From an uncultured Bacilli bacterium (GTDB taxonomy: Bacteria; Bacillota_I; Bacilli_A; RF39; UBA660), in contig CANRCR010000005.1 of the NCBI GenBank assembly GCA_947629165.1, forward strand, positions 1 to 59,224: a stretch of 59,224 nt of DNA, given 5' to 3'. This document shows, piece after piece, positions 9,612 through 19,428 of this stretch. Under the pieces are notes generated by a model, which saw only the letters and a program-made list of their open reading frames with translations, was not told the origin of the DNA and made no database searches. Position 1 is the stretch's first letter; the number at the start of each line of letters is the position of its first letter. The position numbers and the translations under genes were made by a program.

Positions 9612-9681
9612 TAAAGAGAAAAAATATGATTGCCCCTTTCGCTATTAACATTACAAATTGTGTTACGTATTCTTTATATAA

Positions 9682-9732
9682 AAATAACCTCAATGCCTAA
9701 TCTTGCGAAAAGGCAAAAAGGTTATTTTTTTT
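9682..9732 (+). terminator. Rho-independent terminator after sortase
   Basis: AATAACCTcaatGCCTaatcttgcgaaAAGGCaaaAAGGTTATTTTTTTT. Confidence 0.7.
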
Positions 9733-9807
9733 AGTAATATAATTGTTATTAAAATTCAACCTACTGAAAAATTTATCGTCTTTCTTAAGTTGAGTAAGGA
9801 TAAGAGG

Positions 9808-10485
9808 TTACTTTCTTTTGCTTAGGTTTTTTTTAACTTCCGGAGTGTATTTCTCAATCACTTCTTTTAATACCATTTTAGTATCCGGATTAGTTGGATC
9901 TTCAAGATAATGGATACCGGCATTTAAACGATGTAAAAAATCCATATCAGGACTTTCTTCAAGTTCTTTAAAGAAAGTAGTCCGTTCAGGCGAATCGGGA
10001 GCTTTTTCAATTTCGCTAATCGTCTCTTCCACCCAATCGAGTAGCTTTGCCCCTGGGAAAAAGCAAGGACGAGAACGTACTTCTCTTCGAATAAATATCG
10101 CTTTTTTCTCCAAATAAGTACTAGAAAGATTCTCTGGATTAATCGGTAAAGGAAGATCTTCGGTAGTAATGGCCATACTTCCCATATTAAGGTCATCCTC
10201 TAACATTTCACGAACACTTTCATCGTCTGGATGAAGAGCATAACGACAAACTAAAGTAGCGCGCTCCCTTTCAATGATATCCGGATTAACGGCTTTTTCT
10301 CTTTGCCAGTCGAGTACTTCTATCGGCGATAAGGATGATTCAAATTCTTTTTCTTTTCGAAGATAAAATTCATATTCTGTGTCACTTCTCGTTTTAATGC
10401 TATCTCCAGTCAATTCCTCTGCAGCATAATGTGCTCCACTTAAAAATATGGTAACAAAATAACCATCTTCATAAATCTTTTCCAT
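9808..10485 (-). CDS. Hypothetical protein
   Basis: 225 aa ORF with RBS (GGGGGAAAT) before ATG; no family recognised. Confidence 0.65.
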   Translation of the reverse strand: MEKIYEDGYFVTIFLSGAHYAAEELTGDSIKTRSDTEYEFYLRKEKEFESSLSPIEVLDWQREKAVNPDIIERERATLVCRYALHPDDESVREMLEDDLNMGSMAITTEDLPLPINPENLSSTYLEKKAIFIRREVRSRPCFFPGAKLLDWVEETISEIEKAPDSPERTTFFKELEESPDMDFLHRLNAGIHYLEDPTNPDTKMVLKEVIEKYTPEVKKNLSKRK

Positions 10486-10624
10486 TTTATTTCCCCCTTC
10501 ACAAAAATGTGCCTAAATTATATCAAAAAAACCTTTTATTGTCAAGGAATTGACAAAAAACCCTTGCATTTTTTGTAAGTTGTGATATACTCATCTAGGT
10601 TTTAAAAAAGGAAGAAGTGATACT

Positions 10625-12442
10625 ATGAAGAAGAGAAATGTAGCCATCATTGCCCATGTCGACCACGGAAAGACTACTTTAGTTGATGAAATTTTAAAGA
10701 CGAGCGGAATGTTTCGTGAGAACGAAGATACTTCGAATGTAACGATGGATTCCAATGCGCTTGAACGGGAAAGAGGAATTACGATTTTAGCAAAAACGAC
10801 CGCAATCGATTATAAAGATTATCGTATTAATATCTTGGATACGCCAGGACACGCCGACTTCGGTGGAGAAGTAGAACGTATTATGAATATGGTGGATGGC
10901 GTTATTTTAGTAGTGGATGCGTATGAAGGACCTATGCCACAAACACGGTTCGTTTTAAAGAAAGCACTTGAAGCGAAAGCAAAACCGATTGTCGTTATCA
11001 ACAAAGTGGATAAACCGAGTGCAAGATGTGCCAAAGTATTAGATGAAGTACTAGATTTATTTATCGAACTTGGTGCCGATGACGATCAATTGGATTTTAA
11101 GACCGTTTATGCGAGTGCGCTCAATGGAACTTCGAGTCTAAGTGAAGATTTAAGTACCCAAACAGAAGGATTCCACGAACTCCTCGATTTGATTATCGAT
11201 GAAATTCCGGCTCCGAAAGGAGATCCCAACGCACCCCTTCAATTTCAACCGGCTTTACTAGATTATAACGACTATGTTGGAAGAATTGGAATTGGACGGG
11301 TTCATAACGGAAAAATTAAAGTAGGACAAATGGTCAATTGTATTCGCCTAGATGGGACTACGAAATCATTCCGTGTTCAAAAGTTGTTTGGTTTCTTGGG
11401 AATGAAACGCTTAGAAATTGAAGAAGCCGAAGCGGGGGATATCGTTGCTGTCGCAGGACTTTCCGATATTTCGGTAGGAGAGACCCTTTGTGATCAAGGA
11501 CAAAATTTACCTTTACCTGTCTTAAGAATCGATGAACCAACGTTACAGATGACCTTCGGTGTGAATACTTCTCCTTTTGCGGGAAAAGAAGGAAAGTTTT
11601 TAACAGCTCGCCAATTAGAAGAAAGACTCTATCGTGAAACACAACGGGATGTCAGTTTGAAAGTGGAACCGAACGATCAAGAATCTTGGATCGTGTCAGG
11701 TCGAGGCGAACTTCATTTAGGAATTTTAATTGAGAATATGCGTCGGGAAGGATTCGAACTTCAAGTATCGAAACCAAAAGTAATTATTAAAGAAGAAAAT
11801 GGTCAAAAACTAGAACCGTACGAAGATTTACAAATCGATGTACCAGAAGAATCGGTAGGACCTGTTATTGAACAGTTAGGAATTCGCGGAGCCATCATGG
11901 ATAACATGACCAATCTCGATGGACAAGTACGACTTCAATATACGATTCCATCACGTGGTCTAATCGGTTTTACGACAGATTTTATGACTTTAACCCGCGG
12001 TTATGGAATTATTAACCATACCTTTAAAGAATATCGTCCCATGGAATCAATTACGATTGGTGAAAGAAAACTGGGTGTATTAGTTTCTTCGGATAACGGA
12101 CAAAGTACGGCTTATTCGATTGGTAACTTAGAAGATCGGGGAATCATGTTTATTGAACCGGGAACCGAAGTTTACGAAGGTATGATCGTTGGTGAATGCA
12201 ATCGTGAAAATGATTTGGCCGTCAATGTGGTAAAAGGAAAACAATTAACGAATATGCGCGCAGCGGGAAGTGACCACACCGTGGTACTTAAACGTCCTCG
12301 TCCGATTCCACTCGAATATGCGCTCGATTATATCAACAGTGATGAATTGGTAGAAATAACTCCATCGAATATTCGTCTTCGTAAGAAAATTTTAAATACC
12401 GAACTTCGTAAAAAAGCCGATGCTAGAAAGCAAGATGCTTAA
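10625..12442 (+). CDS. typA: Translational GTPase TypA/BipA
   Basis: 'NVAIIAHVDHGKTTLVDEILKTSG', 'DTPGHADFGGEVERIMNMVDG', C-terminal 'RGLIGFTTDFMTLTRGYGIINHTF'. Confidence 0.97.
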   Translation: MKKRNVAIIAHVDHGKTTLVDEILKTSGMFRENEDTSNVTMDSNALERERGITILAKTTAIDYKDYRINILDTPGHADFGGEVERIMNMVDGVILVVDAYEGPMPQTRFVLKKALEAKAKPIVVINKVDKPSARCAKVLDEVLDLFIELGADDDQLDFKTVYASALNGTSSLSEDLSTQTEGFHELLDLIIDEIPAPKGDPNAPLQFQPALLDYNDYVGRIGIGRVHNGKIKVGQMVNCIRLDGTTKSFRVQKLFGFLGMKRLEIEEAEAGDIVAVAGLSDISVGETLCDQGQNLPLPVLRIDEPTLQMTFGVNTSPFAGKEGKFLTARQLEERLYRETQRDVSLKVEPNDQESWIVSGRGELHLGILIENMRREGFELQVSKPKVIIKEENGQKLEPYEDLQIDVPEESVGPVIEQLGIRGAIMDNMTNLDGQVRLQYTIPSRGLIGFTTDFMTLTRGYGIINHTFKEYRPMESITIGERKLGVLVSSDNGQSTAYSIGNLEDRGIMFIEPGTEVYEGMIVGECNRENDLAVNVVKGKQLTNMRAAGSDHTVVLKRPRPIPLEYALDYINSDELVEITPSNIRLRKKILNTELRKKADARKQDA

Positions 12443-12449
12443 AGAATTA

Positions 12450-12479
12450 AAAAAATCAGTAAGAGATACTGATTTTTTT
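12450..12479 (+). terminator. Rho-independent terminator after typA
   Basis: AAAAATCAGTaagagatACTGATTTTTTT. Confidence 0.8.
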
Positions 12480-12543
12480 CTTTTTTATCTAGTTTTTTTC
12501 TTCTTTTCCTGTTATAATGATAAAAGAATAGGAAGGTGTTAAT

Positions 12544-13923
12544 ATGAATCCTGAAAATAAAGAAGAAAATCAAAACAATTCCGTAACGGAACCGACGGAT
12601 GAAATAAAATGGGGAAATGAAGAAATTCAAACGACGGTCGATGAGAGTTTTATGTATAAAGATCCAAATGCATCGGCTACGCCGGCAACACCGGCTCCGG
12701 CACCAACTGCACCGGAAGTACCCGAAACGAATGTGCCACCGGTAACGCCAACACCAACGCCGGCACCAGAACCAACTCCGGTACCGGAAACACCGATACA
12801 ACAAGAAGTACCGGCAAACGTGGAGCAAACGATTAGTGAATCGGAAGTAACCCCAGTAAGAACGGAAACTCCTGCAAATCCGGTTGTTATGAATGAGACG
12901 GCAACTCCCGAGGAACCAAAGCAAGAAGAGGCTCCTATCGAACCAAAATTAGAAGAAGAACCGGCTCTTAGAAAAAGAAGCAAACTATCTACTTTTTTCT
13001 TAATTTGTTTATTTGCTTTCTTATTTGCTTTTGTATTCTATTTACCAGAAATATCGGAATATATTAGTATTCAGATGTCACATGCAAACGATGTACCGGA
13101 AGTAACACCTACGCCAAGTCCAAGTCAAACTCCAGAAGTACCATCTGATACCGTCAAATTTAGTCTTGAGACGATTGCTAACGAATATAACAAAAATGAA
13201 ACAGTGCTCGCTTTAAGAGATCAATATGCAAGTTCGGTTATCGAGGCCAAAGTAGTAGATAATACCCTTGTCTTAACGTATCAATCACCACTTCAAAGTC
13301 TTAACCTAACGAGTACATATACGTTAGAAGGAACTATTTTAACGAACACTTCAGCTGACTCTGTTACATTACCTCTTTTAGTTGATGTTATCAGTGTTCT
13401 CCAAGGAAATCCAAAAAATGCAACGGCATTCTACTTTGAACAAGACATGTCTTCTTATTTAGTAGAAACCGATGGAATTGAACTTCATAAAAACAGTGAT
13501 GGAACGTATACTACAGAGATTAATATAAACGGTCAAATGAACGTGAATAATACGATGACGCAAGCGATTGAATTAAGTGATTTACAAGCGTATACCGAAG
13601 AACTTAACACCAACAGTTCAAGTCTTACTATTCCGAAAGGAAATTTACTTTTAGTCAAACAACCAACCAATACCAATTATGTGCTTTATCTTGGAGAGAA
13701 AAATAGTCTTGGAAACGATGCGTACAATGCTTTGTTAGCAGTAGTACAGTTCTATCTTTCAGGACAAGCAAATAGTTTTAAATCGAGTTATCCCGCAATC
13801 GTTCCCCAAGAGACAATAGTTGGAAATGTAAAAGTAAATGTCGTCTTAGGGGAAGATGAAATTTTAAACACGTTCAATGCTTTAGGAAGTTACCAAGTAC
13901 TACGAATTGAAATTACGAAATAA
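12544..13923 (+). CDS. Hypothetical single-TM protein with Pro/Thr/Glu-rich N-terminal tract
   Basis: 'PATPAPAPTAPEVPETNVPPVTPTPTPAPEPTPVPETP' then TM 'STFFLICLFAFLFAFVFYLPEI' then extracytoplasmic domain; RBS AGGAAGGTG. Confidence 0.75.
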   Translation: MNPENKEENQNNSVTEPTDEIKWGNEEIQTTVDESFMYKDPNASATPATPAPAPTAPEVPETNVPPVTPTPTPAPEPTPVPETPIQQEVPANVEQTISESEVTPVRTETPANPVVMNETATPEEPKQEEAPIEPKLEEEPALRKRSKLSTFFLICLFAFLFAFVFYLPEISEYISIQMSHANDVPEVTPTPSPSQTPEVPSDTVKFSLETIANEYNKNETVLALRDQYASSVIEAKVVDNTLVLTYQSPLQSLNLTSTYTLEGTILTNTSADSVTLPLLVDVISVLQGNPKNATAFYFEQDMSSYLVETDGIELHKNSDGTYTTEININGQMNVNNTMTQAIELSDLQAYTEELNTNSSSLTIPKGNLLLVKQPTNTNYVLYLGEKNSLGNDAYNALLAVVQFYLSGQANSFKSSYPAIVPQETIVGNVKVNVVLGEDEILNTFNALGSYQVLRIEITK

Positions 13924-13944
13924 ACGACTACGGTCGTTTTTTTT
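13922..13944 (+). terminator. Rho-independent terminator
   Basis: AAACGACtacgGTCGTTTTTTTT. Confidence 0.75.
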
Positions 13945-14004
13945 CTTGCTTTTTTAAGGAAAAAATGATATTATAGGAAACATTTAAAAAAGAGAAGTGA
14001 TTTT

Positions 14005-14892
14005 ATGTCTTACTTTAATCCTAAAGTAAATGATTTAGTTGAGCCGGTGACACAAGATTATTATTTTTTCTATAATGAAAGAAAGCAACAGGTAATAGGT
14101 TTATTAGAAACGATTAAATCCGATAAAAATGATGACGAATTATTTTTAAGTGATCGACCCATCGAAGTATGGAAAAAAATGTGGGAACGAATCGAAAGAG
14201 AAACCTATTCGTCAATAAAATGGGATAGGGCCAAAAAGGAACTTTCGATTAGGAAACGGAATTATAGTATTTTCGAAGAGAAGATAGAAGATTATCAGAT
14301 AAAGTATCATTTTATTGCTGTACTTAGTGACGAAGAAGCAAAACTTTTTGATTTTGTAGCCACCAATATCAACGAATTAAAAGGATGGGATCGCTTAAGT
14401 TTTGTGAAACATTATTTAAACGACTTACAAAACGAAAGATGTCATCGCAGGTACACGAGTACGATTCAAAACTGGTTAGAACAACGATTAAAAGCAAAAC
14501 AACAAGATAAGTTGGAAATAACTTCTTATCAAAAAAGACAATTTTTAAAAGAGATTGCCGAAAAGAGAAGAACGAACGGAATTAAAACCATCGAAAAAAA
14601 ATTATCCTATTTACTATATAGTTTACCGATACTATTTTATGTAATTTTATTTATATCTTTATGTACGATAGGAAAAATTACGATGAATATGGTGATAACT
14701 TCTTTATTATTAGGAACTATTTTTATACTATCAATCCAAGTATTAGATTATATTTATACTAAGAAAAATCGTAGTTTTTTAAATACCTTTTATCAAAATA
14801 CGGCTATTAAAATAGTGGATTTTATCATTAAAAAAGAGGAAGAACCTGCAAGAAAAATAACTCAATATAAAAAGAGTAATCCTTACGATTAA
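14005..14892 (+). CDS. Hypothetical membrane protein (two C-terminal TM segments)
   Basis: ORF with RBS AGAAGTGAT; hydrophobic 'LSYLLYSLPILFYVILFISLCTIG' and 'MVITSLLLGTIFILSIQVLDYIY'. Confidence 0.7.
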   Translation: MSYFNPKVNDLVEPVTQDYYFFYNERKQQVIGLLETIKSDKNDDELFLSDRPIEVWKKMWERIERETYSSIKWDRAKKELSIRKRNYSIFEEKIEDYQIKYHFIAVLSDEEAKLFDFVATNINELKGWDRLSFVKHYLNDLQNERCHRRYTSTIQNWLEQRLKAKQQDKLEITSYQKRQFLKEIAEKRRTNGIKTIEKKLSYLLYSLPILFYVILFISLCTIGKITMNMVITSLLLGTIFILSIQVLDYIYTKKNRSFLNTFYQNTAIKIVDFIIKKEEEPARKITQYKKSNPYD

Positions 14893-14974
14893 AAATTCGT
14901 TTCGATCGTCTAAAAGAAGATTGTACTTGTTACGATCTTTTTATTTTTGCTATAATGAGTGTTAGGTGAGTAAA

Positions 14975-15463
14975 ATGAAAAAATATATTTATTACCTCAC
15001 ATTAGGAATATTTCTAATTGATCAATGTCTCAAACAGATTATTTTAAATCAGTTAAAGGCTTTACCCCTTACGGTTATTCCTTCCTTTTTTACGATTCGG
15101 TATGTGGAAAACACCGGTGGAGCTTGGGGTATTTTAAATCAAAATACTTATTTACTAACCATTTTAAGTGCATTAGTAATCATTCTTTTAAATCGTTATT
15201 TACTAAAAGAAAAAGAGGTAACGCGATTAGAAGTAGGAGCTTATGGACTTTTTATGGGAGGTCTTCTTGGAAATTTTGTCGATCGGATTGTTTATGGACA
15301 TGTAATCGATTATCTTGATTTTCAACTATTTTCGTATGATTATCCCGTATTTAACTTTGCCGATATCGCTTTAGTAATCGGGGTATTACTTTTAATAATC
15401 GATATGATAAGGAGGGATAAAAATGAAAATCGTCGTAGAAAACAATCTTCAGAAACGGCTTGA
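14975..15463 (+). CDS. lspA: Signal peptidase II (lipoprotein signal peptidase)
   Basis: 'IDQCLKQIILNQL', 'VENTGGAWGIL', 'GGLLGNFVDRIVYGHVIDYLDF', 'FNFADIAL'. Confidence 0.95.
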   Translation: MKKYIYYLTLGIFLIDQCLKQIILNQLKALPLTVIPSFFTIRYVENTGGAWGILNQNTYLLTILSALVIILLNRYLLKEKEVTRLEVGAYGLFMGGLLGNFVDRIVYGHVIDYLDFQLFSYDYPVFNFADIALVIGVLLLIIDMIRRDKNENRRRKQSSETA

Positions 15464-16316
15464 TCAGTATCTAGCCACGACTTTAGAGGAAAGTCGCAAT
15501 AAAATCCAACAACTTATCAAAGAGCAAAAAGTAGTGGTAAATGGGAAAGTAGCATCCGCAAGTTATCGTGTTCAAGAAGGAGACGAAATCGAAGTTGATG
15601 CTACCTTATCGCAAGAAATAACCGTCGAAAAAGAAAATATTCCTATCGATGTTGTCTACGAAGATGACGATTTATTAATCGTCAATAAAAAAAGTGGAAT
15701 GGTCGTCCATCCTGCCCCAGGAAATTACCATGGGACCTTGGTAAATGCTTTACTTTACCGGTTTTCTTTAAGCAATAAAGATCCTTTACGGCCGGGGATT
15801 GTGCACCGTATCGACAAAGATACAAGTGGACTCATGTTGGTAGCGAAAAACGATAAAGCCCACGATCTTTTGGCAAATATGATTCAAAACAAAGAAGTGG
15901 AACGAACTTATCTCGCCTTAGTTGACGGCATCATCCCGCATGCGACGGGGACGATTGATGCACCGATTGGAAGAGATCCATCGAATCGTGAAAAAATGAA
16001 AGTGACCGATGAAAATAGTAAAAGAGCCGTAACCCACTTTCGGGTTATCAAACGTTATCCAAATGTAAATCAAACGTTAATCGAGTGTAAACTAGAGACA
16101 GGAAGGACACATCAGATAAGAGTGCATATGGCCTATATTGGTTATCCGATATATAACGATCCGGTTTATGGAAAAAGAAAAAATACGACCGATTTTGGTC
16201 AATTTCTCCATTCCAAAAGTATTCGTTTAAAGCATCCGATTACACATCAAGAAATCTTTTTGGAAGTGGATCCACCAAAGGAATTTAAAACCTATTTAGA
16301 ACAAATTGAGGAGTAG
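15423..16316 (+). CDS. rluD: RluA/RluD family 23S rRNA pseudouridine synthase
   Basis: S4 domain N-terminus; 'GIVHRIDKDTSGLMLVAKN'; 'LETGRTHQIRVHMAYIGYPIYNDPVYG'; overlaps lspA. Confidence 0.93.
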   Translation: MKIVVENNLQKRLDQYLATTLEESRNKIQQLIKEQKVVVNGKVASASYRVQEGDEIEVDATLSQEITVEKENIPIDVVYEDDDLLIVNKKSGMVVHPAPGNYHGTLVNALLYRFSLSNKDPLRPGIVHRIDKDTSGLMLVAKNDKAHDLLANMIQNKEVERTYLALVDGIIPHATGTIDAPIGRDPSNREKMKVTDENSKRAVTHFRVIKRYPNVNQTLIECKLETGRTHQIRVHMAYIGYPIYNDPVYGKRKNTTDFGQFLHSKSIRLKHPITHQEIFLEVDPPKEFKTYLEQIEE

Positions 16317-16320
16317 TAAC

Positions 16321-16944
16321 ATGATTTTAGTAGAAAGAATAGAAGCACCCTTAAGCGAAGAAGAACGGTTGCTTTTTAAAAAAGAGAATACCGGTCTTCA
16401 AATGCGCTATACCACGGATAAAAGTTTTTATTGGGAGATAAAAGGACCTTTTTCTCCAAAAGGGGAATACGACGAAGGAACTTTTTCTGTGCCCAAGGAA
16501 GATCCACTTTATCCTTACTTTGAACAACTTTATCAAAGTATTCTATTAGGCATCTATTTAAAAGCCTATCCCCATCCTTTTCGAGATGCCTTGCCGTGGG
16601 AAGATTTTGAAACCAATTTAAAAGATGAAGCTTATCGAAAAAACCTATTTTCCTACCACCAGGGATTACTTCAAGAAGAAGGAATTACATGGGAAAGTGC
16701 AAATGGACAAGATAGGGTATCTTTATCTTTAGAACAAGAACAATTAACTTTAACGTTTCGAAAAAGACAAGAGGATAGATCTTCCATAATTTCAGTAGGT
16801 TTAAGTCCTAACGATGATTCCTACCCATTATTAAGTGCTTCTTTTTTACTTCTATTAAGTTCTTTTCAGCCGCAAAATACGGAACCTTATCAACAACTAT
16901 CGATGGAAACGTATTTGGCTCCGAAAAAGAAAATTTTATTCTAG
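16321..16944 (+). CDS. Hypothetical protein
   Basis: ORF following rluD, ATG at 16321 after GAGGAG. Confidence 0.6.
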   Translation: MILVERIEAPLSEEERLLFKKENTGLQMRYTTDKSFYWEIKGPFSPKGEYDEGTFSVPKEDPLYPYFEQLYQSILLGIYLKAYPHPFRDALPWEDFETNLKDEAYRKNLFSYHQGLLQEEGITWESANGQDRVSLSLEQEQLTLTFRKRQEDRSSIISVGLSPNDDSYPLLSASFLLLLSSFQPQNTEPYQQLSMETYLAPKKKILF

Positions 16945-17009
16945 TAAAAGTACTTTCATTTTAGTTCAAACTTTAGTATAATATCAATAAGAGAAAGGGG
17001 AATCCTATA

Positions 17010-18161
17010 ATGGAGGATAGTTTAGATAGAAAAAACTTATTAGTAATGAAACTACTTCATTACTTTATTACGGAAAAGAACTATAATCCGATTATTTTGC
17101 AAGGTGCCAAGGATGAAATATGGCTTGAAAACTTGGAAAGTGATTATAAGATTGTACGAATTGTGTCAGGTTACATTCACAATGAAGAACAAATGGATTT
17201 CGATCTTTTCAAAACAAAAAAAGTGTTAAATAAAATTAAACATAAAACATTATCGCTTCAGATGAATGTTTTAAGTATCTATACCGATTTGGGAGAAAAT
17301 GCTTCCTTACAAGATACGAAGAATATTTCTTGTATTTATCTATTCGATGAGAATGATTTAAAGAAATATCCGACGGTTTTAGAAATTTTCCCAAACATGG
17401 ATCAAAAGTTAAAATTCACGGAAGAAGGACTTCAATTATTTTTGAAGATTACCGATGATATCAATCAAAAAAATAAGACTGATGCTGAAAAAGTAGAAGA
17501 AGTATTTGAACCGAAAGATCCGATTGTGACGAAAGCTTTAATCGGCATTAACGTAGCTATTTTTCTCTTTATGCTTTTTGCACATTATTTCAGTAAAAGT
17601 TTCTATACGTTTGATGACTATCTCAATTTGTACTGTGTCTATGGTCCTTTTATTAAAATGGGAGAATACTATCGTATTTTTACCGGAATGTTTCTTCATG
17701 GAAGTATTATGCACTTAGTACTAAACATGTATGCCCTTTACGTAATTGGTAGTCAAATCGAAAGTTTCATGGGAAAGACAAAGTTTATAATTATCTATCT
17801 ATTTAGTGGCTTTTTAGGAAACTTACTATCGATTACTTTAGGAGACTATGCCAGTGTAGGTGCAAGTGGTGCCATCTTTGGATTATTAGGAGCCCTCTTG
17901 TACTTTGGCTATCATTATCGTGTTTACCTAGGAAATGTCCTTAAAAGTCAAATTATACCGATTATTTTACTGAACCTATTGATTGGCTTTATTGTACCAA
18001 GTATCGATAATATTGCCCATATCGGAGGTTTAATTGGTGGAATTTTAATTAGTATTGCACTCGGTGTAAAATATAAGAGTAGTACCTTTGAAAAAGTAAA
18101 TGGGGCCATTGTCACGACAATATTTACCGGTTTTATTCTCTATTTATTTTTTCATTACTAG
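17010..18161 (+). CDS. Rhomboid family intramembrane serine protease with N-terminal cytosolic domain (GluP-like)
   Basis: 'GMFLHGSIMHLVLNMYALYVIGSQIE', catalytic 'SVGASGAIFGLLGALL', 'NIAHIGGLIGGILI'. Confidence 0.92.
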   Translation: MEDSLDRKNLLVMKLLHYFITEKNYNPIILQGAKDEIWLENLESDYKIVRIVSGYIHNEEQMDFDLFKTKKVLNKIKHKTLSLQMNVLSIYTDLGENASLQDTKNISCIYLFDENDLKKYPTVLEIFPNMDQKLKFTEEGLQLFLKITDDINQKNKTDAEKVEEVFEPKDPIVTKALIGINVAIFLFMLFAHYFSKSFYTFDDYLNLYCVYGPFIKMGEYYRIFTGMFLHGSIMHLVLNMYALYVIGSQIESFMGKTKFIIIYLFSGFLGNLLSITLGDYASVGASGAIFGLLGALLYFGYHYRVYLGNVLKSQIIPIILLNLLIGFIVPSIDNIAHIGGLIGGILISIALGVKYKSSTFEKVNGAIVTTIFTGFILYLFFHY

Positions 18162-18164
18162 AAA

Positions 18165-18192
18165 GAAGAACCAATTTGGTTCTTTTCTTTTT
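18165..18192 (+). terminator. Rho-independent terminator
   Basis: AAGAACCaatttGGTTCTTTTCTTTTT. Confidence 0.6.
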
Positions 18193-18232
18193 ATAGCATT
18201 TTTTGTATAATGGAGATATATAGGAGGATAAA

Positions 18233-18679
18233 ATGAATAAAAGAGGATTTACGGTTATGGAATTATTATCCGTTATTGTAATTTTGGGAATCATTTTAAT
18301 GATTGCAATACCGGCATATATGGGGTCGGTTAACGATGCGAGAGCAACGGCTTTTGAAGCGGGAGAATCAGCGATGGAAAGTTCTGCCAACAACTTAATT
18401 ATAGATTGTCAAGAAGGTTTTGGAAGAGAGAATAATTGTACGACTTATGCCCTTCCGAAAGTAGGAGAAAGTATAAAAATTCCTTTATATGTTTTAGTAG
18501 AAGGAAACTTTATGGATGAGATTCAAGACCCAATGCATCAAGGAAAACCTTGCGATACTCAAAAGAGTTACGTTATTGTAAAAAATGAAGTACCGCCCGC
18601 TGGCAGTAGTGCGTTAAATCTAATTTATCAACCTTGTCTTTACTGTGGGGAATACCGAACGAACGGATGTACTTTTTAA
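18233..18679 (+). CDS. Type IV pilin-like / pseudopilin protein (prepilin N-terminus)
   Basis: 'MNKRGFTVMELLSVIVILGIILMIAIPAYMGSV' class III signal peptide; several Cys residues in the C-terminal domain. Confidence 0.85.
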   Translation: MNKRGFTVMELLSVIVILGIILMIAIPAYMGSVNDARATAFEAGESAMESSANNLIIDCQEGFGRENNCTTYALPKVGESIKIPLYVLVEGNFMDEIQDPMHQGKPCDTQKSYVIVKNEVPPAGSSALNLIYQPCLYCGEYRTNGCTF

Positions 18680-18763
18680 CTTGATTAAAAAGCCAAAAAT
18701 AACTTGAAGCGCAAAGTACTTCATGATAAAATAGAGGTAGAAATATTATAGTGAGGTGGTGCT

Positions 18764-19009
18764 ATGGATATGGATCATACGAGTGTATTTTCGCTCGAAT
18801 CACTTTCGGACGAAGTAATTCGTGAAGTTTTAAACGATGTTTATCGAGCACTCGAAGAACGTGGATATCAACCCATTAACCAATTAGTTGGATATTTGAT
18901 GAGTGGCGATCCCGGATACATTTCATCCCATAAAGATGCCCGTAAAAAAATTATGAAATTTGATCGAAGTCAAATTTTAGAGTTTTTACTAAAAGAGAGT
19001 TTGAAATAA
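18764..19009 (+). CDS. ireB: IreB family regulatory phosphoprotein (UPF0297/YrzL)
   Basis: 'DEVIREVLNDVYRALEERGYQPINQLVGYLMSGDPGYISSHKDARKKI'. Confidence 0.95.
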   Translation: MDMDHTSVFSLESLSDEVIREVLNDVYRALEERGYQPINQLVGYLMSGDPGYISSHKDARKKIMKFDRSQILEFLLKESLK

Positions 19010-19425
19010 TGCGCTATCTTGGATTGGATTTAGGGTCTCGTACCTTAGGTATGGCACTAAGTGATAAAACGGGGGTGATTGCATCTTCTTATCAAGTCGT
19101 AAGACATGACGAAGACTATGACTCTTTGATCGAAGTAATTCGCAAAACAGTTCAAGAAAAAGAAGTGGACGAAATTGTGCTAGGACTTCCTAAAAATATG
19201 GATAATTCGATTGGGGAAAAAGGAAAGTTAAGTGAAGTGTTCCAAGCAAAACTAGAAGATGCTCTTCAAATACCGGTTCACTTAATCGATGAACGCTTGA
19301 CAACCGTCGAAGCACAACACATTTTATTAGAAAATGACACTTCTAGAAAGAAAAGAAAAAAGGTCGTGGATGCAGTGGCAGCCACTATAATATTACAAAG
19401 TTTTTTAGATAAGAAAGGAAAATAG
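19009..19425 (+). CDS. ruvX: YqgF/RuvX-type putative Holliday junction resolvase
   Basis: 'YLGLDLGSRTLGMALSD', 'EIVLGLPKNMDNSIGEKG', 'LIDERLTTVEAQHIL'; overlaps ireB by one base. Confidence 0.95.
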   Translation: MRYLGLDLGSRTLGMALSDKTGVIASSYQVVRHDEDYDSLIEVIRKTVQEKEVDEIVLGLPKNMDNSIGEKGKLSEVFQAKLEDALQIPVHLIDERLTTVEAQHILLENDTSRKKRKKVVDAVAATIILQSFLDKKGK

Positions 19426-19428
19426 AAT

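Noticed and set aside
12680-12830. Repetitive CCG/ACA-rich stretch considered as a CRISPR or tandem repeat array
   Set aside because: Repeats are short degenerate Pro/Thr/Ala codons in frame with the 12544 CDS; no uniform repeat-spacer structure.
12439-12983. Two minus-strand ORFs (12439..12924 and 12627..12983) with W/R/C-rich or G/V/S-rich translations
   Set aside because: Antisense to the Pro/Thr-rich tract of the 12544 gene; biased composition is the mirror of that repeat, and no RBS or family signal is seen.
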